Part shown: positions 5,514 to 11,426 of the stretch, piece after piece
Numbering within the stretch: position 1 is the stretch's first letter
Layout of the letters: each line of letters starts with the position of its first letter
Assembly: GCA_964502465.1 (NCBI GenBank)
Contig: CAZCWX010000533.1
Coordinates: forward strand, 1-11,426
DNA length: 11,426 nt
From: CAZCWX01 sp964502465
GTDB lineage: Bacteria; Desulfobacterota; Binatia; Bin18
Reading direction: 5' to 3'
Translations under genes and position numbers: made by a program
Notes under the pieces: model-generated
Told to the model about the DNA's origin: nothing
What the model saw: the letters and a program-made list of their open reading frames with translations, nothing else
Databases searched by the model: none

Positions 5514-7049
5514 TCACTGCTGACCGCTCGCTCGCAACTTTCCCCGCTCTACTTTGCCCATCGTGTTACGAGGAATGGCAGCGAGAAAATAATACTGCCG
5601 TGGACGTTTGTAGGGCGCGAGGTGGTGTTCCGCTCTCGCTCGCAGCCGCCGTTCCAGCTCTCCAGTATCCGCTCCTTCTCGTGGAACAATGAAGGCAGCG
5701 ATGCGCTCGCCGAGATCCACATCAGGAACACCGGCAACCGCACATTCCGCCACCCCAGGCTCGGTCTCGAACACCGCTTCGACCTCTCCAGGAGTAACGT
5801 TGGTCCCACCGACGATGATCAGCTCCTTGATACGGCCCAGAATTGCCAGATAGCCTTCGTCCGAATACGCTCCTAAATCGCCGGTGCGAAACCATCCGTC
5901 AGAGAACGCCGAGGCTGTCGCTTCCGGGTTGCGCCAGTATCCGCGAAAGACGTTTGGGCCACGCACCCAAATTTCCCCAGCTTCCCCATCAGTGAGCCGG
6001 CGCTGAGTCTGTGGGTCGAAGATACCAATCTCTATACCAGGAAGTGGCAAGCCGACACTTCCTGGTTTGCCTGGCCCGCGAAGGGGGTTCGAGGTATTGA
6101 TCCCAGTTTCGGTGAGACCGTAGCGCTCGACCAGCGTCAACCCAAACCGTTCCTGGAAGCGGCGAAACGTCTCTGGGGAAAGCGGTGCCGAACCACAGGT
6201 CAATAACCGCATCGCAGAGAGCGAAAATTCTCCTTCGATGTCAACCATGCGATGATACATGGTCGGTACTCCCATAAACACACTGATCTGGTGCAGGTCA
6301 AAGGCACGCAGGACGACCAGAGGATCAAACCGTTCGAGCAGCACCGTCGCATTGCCCACAAAGAGCGTGCCATACAAACCCAACCCCAGGCCATGCAGAT
6401 GATGAGGAGGGAGCGCATGGAGGAGGCGATCCTGCTCGTTCATCCCCCAGGTGTCAACCAGCAACGTGTGGAGATTTGCCCGCAGGTTCCCATGGGTGAG
6501 GCCGACACCTTTCGGCACGCCGGTTGTCCCGCTGGTGAACAAGAGCAACGCCACCTCGTCATCGCGGCGATCAACTGGTTCAGGTCCAGGCTGGCTAATA
6601 GCAAGCACCGTCTCAAGTGAGACGGTGTCCGCTGGCGCCGGAGGTACTTGGCCGGCAACCCACCAGGGTCCGTGAATCACGGTGCTTAATTCTGGCGATC
6701 GAGCAGCCATTTCCGCGGTGGTAATCGCTAGGCGTACGTCAGCCTGCGCCAGCACCGCTGCGGTCTCACGTGGAGTGAGAGCGGGATTCAGCGGTACCAC
6801 TCCGGCACCGACACCAAGGACAGCCAGGTGCGCAGTCACCAGACCTGCAGATTTCCCCAACGAGAGCGCGACGCGGTCGTCGGGACCGATCCCAGCGGCT
6901 TGCAGGGCGGCCATCCAGCGAGAGGCTTCCTCTAAGAGGGCACCACGGGTTTGCTGCCAGCTTACTTCTCCTCCTGGCTCTAACCGTTCCAGCAAGATGC
7001 GAGAGTCGTCTTGTATGAGTCGCTGCCAAAAACTTTGCGCCAGATTCAT
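5514..7049 (-). CDS. Malonyl-CoA synthetase-like AMP-forming acyl-CoA ligase (MatB/ACSF3 type)
   Basis: A 511-residue ANL-superfamily ligase that activates a carboxylic acid with ATP and joins it to CoA in the cytoplasm. All core motifs are present: P-loop TSGTTGVPKG (172-181), LPPHHLHGLGLG (213-224), A5 ERYGLTETG (308-316), A7 GWFRTGDLG (385-393), A8 GRIKELIIVGG (405-415) and C-terminal RNTMGKVERGKLR with catalytic Lys499. The combination ERYG(L/M)TET followed by NTSNP, VGLPLPG, GPNVFRGYW and RNTMGKV matches malonyl-CoA synthetases. The Arg in ERYG is the residue known to bind the distal carboxylate, so malonate or methylmalonate is the likely substrate. I chose the ATG at 7049. An in-frame TTG at 7076 would add nine residues, and neither has a good ribosome-binding site. 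No malonate decarboxylase or transporter is adjacent. The family is sure, the substrate likely. Confidence 0.92.
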   Translation of the reverse strand: MNLAQSFWQRLIQDDSRILLERLEPGGEVSWQQTRGALLEEASRWMAALQAAGIGPDDRVALSLGKSAGLVTAHLAVLGVGAGVVPLNPALTPRETAAVLAQADVRLAITTAEMAARSPELSTVIHGPWWVAGQVPPAPADTVSLETVLAISQPGPEPVDRRDDEVALLLFTSGTTGVPKGVGLTHGNLRANLHTLLVDTWGMNEQDRLLHALPPHHLHGLGLGLYGTLFVGNATVLLERFDPLVVLRAFDLHQISVFMGVPTMYHRMVDIEGEFSLSAMRLLTCGSAPLSPETFRRFQERFGLTLVERYGLTETGINTSNPLRGPGKPGSVGLPLPGIEIGIFDPQTQRRLTDGEAGEIWVRGPNVFRGYWRNPEATASAFSDGWFRTGDLGAYSDEGYLAILGRIKELIIVGGTNVTPGEVEAVFETEPGVAECAVAGVPDVDLGERIAAFIVPREGADTGELERRLRARAEHHLAPYKRPRQYYFLAAIPRNTMGKVERGKLRASGQQ

Positions 7050-7108
7050 GTTTAGACTCTGTACCACACCAGCCAAGACCAGGAAAGGTGAACGATAGAG
7101 CAGAAGAG

Positions 7109-7207
7109 TACTGTCCGAATTAGGACACTGCTACGTTTTCAACACAAGAAATTTCGAATGCTTACATGAGCAAATTAGGACACTCTCAATCAACTTAGGA
7201 CAGTACC
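7109..7207. mobile_element. MITE-like non-coding element, about 99 bp, with terminal inverted repeats and flanking direct repeats
   Basis: The ends are inverted repeats: TACTGTCC at 7109-7116 and GGACAGTA at 7198-7205. The similarity extends with gaps to TACTGTCCxAAxT. The element is flanked by identical 10-bp direct repeats, AGCAGAAGAG at 7099-7108 and 7208-7217, as expected of a target-site duplication. Inside, TTAGGACA occurs three times in the same orientation (7120-7127, 7175-7182, 7195-7202), and an inverted TGTCCGAA lies at 7112-7119. Repeated boxes of this kind are typical of transposase-binding ends. There is no coding capacity. I infer a non-autonomous derivative or solo end-pair of an insertion sequence, possibly of the families whose ends begin 5'-TGT. 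Regulator binding sites are the alternative reading of the repeats. Confidence 0.55.
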
Positions 7208-7222
7208 AGCAGAAGAGAGAGG

Positions 7223-7252
7223 TTGACAATCGCCATCGAGAGGTGCGATACG
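7223..7252 (+). promoter_or_regulatory. Candidate sigma70 promoter for the GAF-GspE ATPase gene
   Basis: A perfect -35 TTGACA (7223-7228) is followed after 18 bp by GATACG (7247-7252). The latter is a weak -10, but it is preceded by TGC in the extended -10 position. Transcription would begin near 7259, just before the hairpin at 7263-7285 and about 80 nt before the start codon. It begins 5 bp after the direct repeat that flanks the MITE-like element. Confidence 0.35.
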
Positions 7253-7262
7253 GCAATTTAGC

Positions 7263-7285
7263 AGGGGCGAAATCCCTTCGTCCCT
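7263..7285 (+). repeat. Hairpin/palindromic repeat in the ATPase leader
   Basis: AGGGGCGAA (7263-7271) pairs with TTCGTCCCT (7277-7285) around a 5-nt ATCCC loop; the one mismatch becomes a G-U pair in RNA. The sequence type (GGGGCGAA...TTCGTCCC) resembles short palindromes scattered between genes in many environmental genomes. It could be a dispersed repeat or a structured 5' leader. There is no T-tract. Confidence 0.4.
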
Positions 7286-7340
7286 ACTCCATGTGCCAAA
7301 AGTTCAGAAAAACAACGACCGACGCATACAGGAGGAGGCC

Positions 7341-9650
7341 ATGGAACCTCGTTACCCCATGAAAGGGCGGATCGAAGCTTTACAAGAGCAGATTGCCTAC
7401 TCGAAGCAGGTGCAGCAGGTGATGAACCGCATCCACGCGGCGAAAGACCTGGACCAGCTTTTCGTCGAGCTGCGCGACGAGATCCTCAGTCTCTTCGACG
7501 CCGAGCACATGACGCTCTATGCGCTCGATGAAGACAAGAAAGAACTGTATTCAAAACTGCTCGACCTTAATGAAATCAAAGAAATTCGCGTCCCCCTGGG
7601 TGACCAGAGCATCGCTGGGTTCGCCGCCCGACACCGAAAAATGGTCAACATTGCTGATGCCTATTGCACCACCGAATTGGCCCATATTAGCCCAACTCTC
7701 GCGTTTGATCGGTCATGGGACCAGAAAACAGGGGTACGCACAACTCAGGTGCTGGCAGCACCGCTCTGCACGAACACGAAGATTCTCACCGGCGTTATCC
7801 AACTGATCAACAAAAAAAACACGGCCCATTTTACATTAGAGGACGAAGCAAAGGTACAAGAGATTGCCCAGACCTTGGGGATTGCACTGTACAATCAATT
7901 TCAACTCGCCCGCAGAAAACCCACGCGATTCGATGGGCTGATTTCCAGTAGCCTGATGAGCCAGCCCGAGCTGGACGCCGCTATCGCCGAGGCACGCGAG
8001 ACCCAGCAAACGATCGAATCGGTACTCATGGGCAAATATCAGATTAGCAGGAAAGCCCTTGGCCAGTCCTTCAGCACCTTCTACAAGTGTCCGTTTTTTG
8101 AGCCGAACGAACGCTTGATGATCGAACTGCCGTTGCTGAGAAATATCAATCTCAGCTACCTCAAAGCCCACCACTGGATTCCATTGCGCGGGGGTGAGGA
8201 ATCGGTCGAGATTCTCATTGACGATCCCTACTCCTTCCACAACCGACAGGACATTAACCGCCTGTTTCCCCAGCAAGAAGTGAAGTTCTTCGTCGGGCTC
8301 CAAGAGGATATCACCAAAATTATCGACGCGGTCAGTATCAGCCTTGAATCGAATGCTCGCGCGGATTCCATCGCCGCGATCCTTGGTCTGTTGACTACAG
8401 AGCGTCAAGAGAAGGACGGGAGATCTTCCGAGGCGCTGGTCGATGAAAACGACAGCGCCATCGTTCGTCTTGTCAACCAGATCATCATCGATGCCTACAA
8501 GACCAGAGCCTCGGACATTCATATCGAGCCCTACGGTGAGGCGCGCGAGACCGTGGTGCGGTTTCGCGTTGACGGCAACTGTTACGAATCCCTCAAAGTT
8601 CCCGCAGCGTATCGCCGCGCCATCGTTTCCCGGCTGAAGATCATGGCGCGGTTGGACATTGCCGAACGACGGAAGCCCCAAGACGGGAAAATCCAATTTC
8701 GCCTGCCTGAGCGCGAGATCGAATTGCGGATCGCTACGCTTCCCACTGCAGGAGCTGATAACGAAGATGTCGTCATGCGTATTTTGACTTCTAGTAAGCC
8801 GATCCCGCTAGACCAATTGCACATGTCCGACAGGAACCTGCAAGAGTTTCGCCGGCTCTTGGACAAGCCCTATGGGATGATGCTTTGCGTGGGGCCAACC
8901 GGTTCCGGCAAGACGACAACCCTCCACTCCGCGTTGGGGAGCATTAACACTCCCGACACCAAAATTTGGACGGCGGAAGATCCCGTCGAAATTACCCAGT
9001 ATGGCCTGCGGCAGGTGCAAGTGCATCCGAGGATTGGGTTCACCTTTGCGGCGGCGATGCGGGCGTTTTTGCGCGCGGATCCAGACGTTATCATGGTCGG
9101 CGAAATTCGTGACCGCGAGACGGCGGAGATCGGCATCGAAGCTTCTCTGACCGGACATTTGGTTCTGAGCACCTTACACACAAACAGTGCAGCCGAAACC
9201 GTCACGCGCCTGTTGGAAATGGGAATGGACCCTTTTAATTTTGCCGATGCACTGTTGGGGGTCTTGGCCCAACGGCTCGCGCGGACAATCTGTCAGCACT
9301 GTAAAGAACGCTACCATCCATCGCAAGAGGACTATGACACACTCGCCTATGGCTATGGCGAGGCAGTCTTCGCGCAGCTTGGTATTGCCTACGATGAGCA
9401 TTTCTTCCTGTATCGGGGGAAAGGGTGCGAGGCTTGTCACCAGACCGGCTATCGAGGTCGTATCGGGTTGCACGAGCTACTGGTTGCAACAGAGGAAATG
9501 AAGAGGCTCATCCACGCACGCGCGCCAGCGGCGGATCTGTTCAAAGTGGCGGTCGCGCAAGGGATGACAACCCTGGTGCAAGACGGCATCCTCAAATGCC
9601 TGCACGGCTGGACAGACTATAACCAGGTTAAGGCGGTGGCGATGCGGTGA
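7341..9650 (+). CDS. GAF domain–T2SSE_N–GspE/PilB-type secretion or type IV pilus ATPase
   Basis: A 769-residue hexameric motor ATPase that would power pseudopilus or pilus assembly at the inner membrane. The ATG at 7341 follows GGAGGAGG (7331-7338); an earlier in-frame ATG at 7293 lacks such a site. Domains: a short coiled N-terminus; a GAF sensor domain (about 35-190); a T2SSE_N/MshEN-like domain (about 222-330, with QISRKALGQSFSTFYKCPF); the N2 region (about 370-470, SDIHIEPYG at 391-399); then the ATPase core. The core has Walker A GPTGSGKT (518-525), Asp box TAEDPVE (544-550), Walker B DPDVIMVGEIRD (580-591), His box STLHTNSA (610-617) and the zinc-binding pairs C651xxC654 and C696xxC699. 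The RLG-type c-di-GMP motif of MshEN is not evident. A GAF domain is not part of the standard family, so ligand control is likely. No platform protein, pilin or secretin gene is nearby. Confidence 0.95.
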   Translation: MEPRYPMKGRIEALQEQIAYSKQVQQVMNRIHAAKDLDQLFVELRDEILSLFDAEHMTLYALDEDKKELYSKLLDLNEIKEIRVPLGDQSIAGFAARHRKMVNIADAYCTTELAHISPTLAFDRSWDQKTGVRTTQVLAAPLCTNTKILTGVIQLINKKNTAHFTLEDEAKVQEIAQTLGIALYNQFQLARRKPTRFDGLISSSLMSQPELDAAIAEARETQQTIESVLMGKYQISRKALGQSFSTFYKCPFFEPNERLMIELPLLRNINLSYLKAHHWIPLRGGEESVEILIDDPYSFHNRQDINRLFPQQEVKFFVGLQEDITKIIDAVSISLESNARADSIAAILGLLTTERQEKDGRSSEALVDENDSAIVRLVNQIIIDAYKTRASDIHIEPYGEARETVVRFRVDGNCYESLKVPAAYRRAIVSRLKIMARLDIAERRKPQDGKIQFRLPEREIELRIATLPTAGADNEDVVMRILTSSKPIPLDQLHMSDRNLQEFRRLLDKPYGMMLCVGPTGSGKTTTLHSALGSINTPDTKIWTAEDPVEITQYGLRQVQVHPRIGFTFAAAMRAFLRADPDVIMVGEIRDRETAEIGIEASLTGHLVLSTLHTNSAAETVTRLLEMGMDPFNFADALLGVLAQRLARTICQHCKERYHPSQEDYDTLAYGYGEAVFAQLGIAYDEHFFLYRGKGCEACHQTGYRGRIGLHELLVATEEMKRLIHARAPAADLFKVAVAQGMTTLVQDGILKCLHGWTDYNQVKAVAMR

Positions 9651-9938
9651 GGTGGAGTGTTGTGCCTCGACGGAGCCTGTGCTGAGACGTAGATGATGGA
9701 TGTCAGGGTGCCGGAGAGAGGGACGCATGCCACGTCAGTGTGACGGCCGTAGAAGATCCGCACCTGCTTGCCAACACAGGCTGCTACAATGTGGCGATAC
9801 GCTCCATGATGGCTGGAGGAAGCAAACCTGCCATAGCCCAGCCGTGGTCTGTCCTATTCCCGCCTCTCGTGAGATCCGCCTGTTCGGTGTTTTTCGCCGA
9901 TTGACAACCGCGCAGGGAAGGCAGAATAATCGGGTCTT
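9651..9938. other. Intergenic stretch before the cyclase gene
   Basis: 288 bp without a supported gene. A 71-codon open frame from ATG 9727 to 9942 encodes a Cys/Arg/His-rich sequence with no ribosome-binding site and no recognisable motif, so I do not call it. Small dyads are visible (CGTCA-3-TGACG at 9733-9745; GGCTGG at 9811-9816 with CCAGCC at 9838-9843), none followed by a T-tract. The promoter for the cyclase lies at its right end. Confidence 0.5.
9901..9930 (+). promoter_or_regulatory. Sigma70-type promoter giving a leaderless cyclase mRNA
   Basis: TTGACA (9901-9906, perfect -35) and AATAAT (9925-9930, five of six matches to TATAAT) are separated by 18 bp. The expected transcription start, six to nine bases past the -10, falls at 9936-9939. 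The only usable start codon of the cyclase gene is the GTG at 9939-9941. An in-frame TAA at 9927-9929 rules out any earlier start, and no Shine-Dalgarno sits at normal distance. The transcript would therefore be leaderless or nearly so. Confidence 0.6.
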
Positions 9939-11426
9939 GTGAGCGTCAAGGAGAGTCTTCCATCCCCACGTCCCCCACGAACCGAGCGCCGGCTTGCTGC
10001 GATCCTCCATGCTGATGCGCACGGCTATAGCCGCCTCATCAACGAAGACGAGATCGGTACCCTCCGCGTCCTTACCCCCGCTCTGGCTCTGCTGCGGGAT
10101 TTGGTGCAGCAACACGGAGGGCATGCAGTCGGCTCACGGGGTGATAGTCTCCTGGCCGAGTTTCCCAGCGTGGTAGCCGCCGTACAATGTGCCGTGGAGA
10201 TGCAGCAGCAATTAAGAGCCCAGCACCCTAACCTTCCGGAGAATAAACGCATCGCCTTTCGCATCGGCATCAGTTTAGGCGAGATTGTCATTGACGGCGA
10301 GCAGCCGCATGGGGATGGGATCAACATTGCCGTGCGGATTGAAGGGTTAGCCGAGCCAGGGGAGATTTGTCTCTCAGAGGTTGTCTACCAACAGGTGAAG
10401 AACAAGCTGTCGTTGCAGTACGAAGACTTGGGTCCACACCAGCTCAAGAACATTCCTGAGCCAGTGCGGGTCTATCGGATCGTGCTCAATGAGGCGGCGT
10501 GGGCAGTGGTAGAAGCAGCCCAGCAGACCCGTTCCCAGGTGCAGAGGAAGGACGTGCCTCGACGTTCGCGGGTCGTGTTCGTGTCCGTGTTCGTGAGCGT
10601 GTTGCTGGTCGCAGGACTCGGCACCTTCTGGTTTTCTTCCCATTCCGCACTCCGCACTCAGGAGGCACAGCCTCCGTCCCTGCCTTTACCGGACAAACCC
10701 TCCATCGTCGTGCTGCCCTTTGACAACATGAGCAACGATCCTGAACAAGACTATTTCAGCGACGGGATCACCGAGGACATTACGACTGACCTCTCCAAGC
10801 TTGCCAGTCTCTTTGTCATCGCGCGCAACTCGGCGTTCACTTATAAAGGCAAGGCCGCGAATATCCGAGACGTAGGGCGCGAATTGGGAGTACGCTACGT
10901 CCTGGAAGGTAGTGTCCGGAGGAATGACAACCAAGTGCGGATCACCGCGCAGTTGATCGATGCTATTCAGGGGCACCATTTGTGGAGCGAGCGCTATGAC
11001 CGACCACTGCAAGATATTTTCGCCGTGCAAGATGAGATTCGGCAGCAGATTGTGTTTGCCTTAAAAGTGAAGCTGACGCCGGAAGAGCAAGAACGGTTTA
11101 AGCGAGCCCCCACCAATAACCTCGAAGCCTACGAGTATTACCTGCGCGGATTTCAGCTCTTCTTCCGTATGACGAAAGAGACGAATATCCAGGCGCGGCA
11201 GATGTATGAGAAAGCTATCGAACTGGACCCGCAGTATGCTGCGGCATATGCCGGCCTGAGTGCTACGTACTTTATGGCGTGGTTCTCGCAATGGAGTGCG
11301 GACCCGCAGAATGTGAAACGCGCTGTTGAGATCGCCCAACAGGCCATTGTCCTGGATGACGCTCTACCCGGCCCCCATGCAACATTGGGCATGATCAAGT
11401 TGTTCCAGAAGCAGTATGAACAAGCC
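9939..11426 (+). CDS. Class III nucleotide cyclase–TM–TolB-like–TPR protein (3' end beyond window)
   Basis: 496 residues are visible, open to the window edge. The GTG at 9939 is the only reasonable start. Order: a class III adenylate/guanylate cyclase domain (about 17-180) with AAILHADAHGYSRL (Asp26) and GDSLLAEFPSVV (Asp69) for the two metals, and GDGINIAVRIEGLAEPG with Asn129 and Arg133 for transition-state binding; a linker; one membrane segment (about 212-232); a TolB-N/FlgO-like module (about 254-372: PSIVVLPFDNMS, YFSDGITEDI, YVLEGSVRR, LWSERYDR); then TPR-type helices from about 385 (YEKAIELDPQYAAAYAGL). This architecture is common in soil and marine bacteria and would put the cyclase in the cytoplasm and the TolB/TPR part outside it. 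The two residues that usually select adenine look replaced (Gly65 for Lys, Gln122 for Asp), so the product nucleotide, or activity itself, is uncertain. Confidence 0.92.
   Translation, partial: MSVKESLPSPRPPRTERRLAAILHADAHGYSRLINEDEIGTLRVLTPALALLRDLVQQHGGHAVGSRGDSLLAEFPSVVAAVQCAVEMQQQLRAQHPNLPENKRIAFRIGISLGEIVIDGEQPHGDGINIAVRIEGLAEPGEICLSEVVYQQVKNKLSLQYEDLGPHQLKNIPEPVRVYRIVLNEAAWAVVEAAQQTRSQVQRKDVPRRSRVVFVSVFVSVLLVAGLGTFWFSSHSALRTQEAQPPSLPLPDKPSIVVLPFDNMSNDPEQDYFSDGITEDITTDLSKLASLFVIARNSAFTYKGKAANIRDVGRELGVRYVLEGSVRRNDNQVRITAQLIDAIQGHHLWSERYDRPLQDIFAVQDEIRQQIVFALKVKLTPEEQERFKRAPTNNLEAYEYYLRGFQLFFRMTKETNIQARQMYEKAIELDPQYAAAYAGLSATYFMAWFSQWSADPQNVKRAVEIAQQAIVLDDALPGPHATLGMIKLFQKQYEQA
10575..10610 (+). 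repeat. 12-bp imperfect tandem repeat encoding the cyclase membrane segment
   Basis: Three consecutive 12-bp units, GTGTTCGTGTCC (10575-10586), GTGTTCGTGAGC (10587-10598) and GTGTTGCTGGTC (10599-10610), are in frame. They encode VFVS, VFVS and VLLV, the core of the single transmembrane helix. The units are a multiple of three, so copy-number change would alter helix length without a frameshift. Confidence 0.6.

Noticed and set aside
7112..7127. TGTCCGAATTAGGACA near-palindrome as a regulator operator
   Set aside because: Possible, but the flanking direct repeats and inverted ends fit a mobile element better. It is treated as part of that element.
7109..7207. CRISPR-like repeat array from the TTAGGACA copies
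   Set aside because: Copies are only 8 bp, unevenly spaced (55 and 20 bp), and no cas gene is present.
7836..8696. 286-codon open frame on the minus strand inside the ATPase gene
   Set aside because: It is fully antisense to a gene with intact catalytic motifs, and its sequence shows no domain of its own.
9727..9942. 71-codon open frame before the cyclase gene
   Set aside because: No ribosome-binding site, odd Cys/Arg/His-rich composition, and it runs into the cyclase promoter and start codon.

Overview
The window reads as chromosomal DNA (roughly mid-50s % GC by eye) from an uncultured, deep-branching Gram-negative bacterium. The clues are several Sec/Tat signal peptides, an F420-type luciferase-like oxidoreductase, a GAF-fused secretion/pilus ATPase and a cyclase–TolB-like–TPR protein. 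Such gene content is common in Tectomicrobia-, Binatota- or Rokubacteria-like metagenomic genomes. That placement is an inference from gene content only. There is no rRNA, tRNA, CRISPR array or intact transposase.

Layout. (1) 1–237: a palindromic repeat, then no gene. (2) 238–660 (−): small exported protein of unknown function. (3) 721–1695 (−): zeta-crystallin-type quinone oxidoreductase. Across a 132-bp intergenic region it is divergent from (4) a + strand cluster of three flavin/F420-type oxidoreductases, all with export signals: a Sec-type nitroreductase (1828–2637), a Tat-type nitroreductase (2745–3557) and a Tat-type LLM-class oxidoreductase (3616–4602). (5) 4825–5145 (−): small secreted protein; then a 368-bp gap holding a probable C-terminal remnant of a fumarylacetoacetate-hydrolase-family gene (5358–5435, −). 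(6) 5514–7049 (−): malonyl-CoA synthetase-like acyl-CoA ligase. (7) 7050–7340: a MITE-like element of about 99 bp with 10-bp flanking direct repeats, a promoter candidate and a leader hairpin. (8) 7341–9650 (+): GAF–T2SSE_N–GspE/PilB ATPase. (9) 9939–window end (+): class III cyclase–TM–TolB-like–TPR protein, cut by the window edge, apparently expressed from a leaderless GTG start.

How they may work together. The three exported oxidoreductases form a plausible operon for redox chemistry outside the cytoplasm; substrate and electron donor are unknown. The GAF-regulated motor ATPase and the cyclase are adjacent but appear to have separate promoters. A cyclic-nucleotide link between them is only a hypothesis. 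The remaining genes look like unrelated metabolic or accessory genes.
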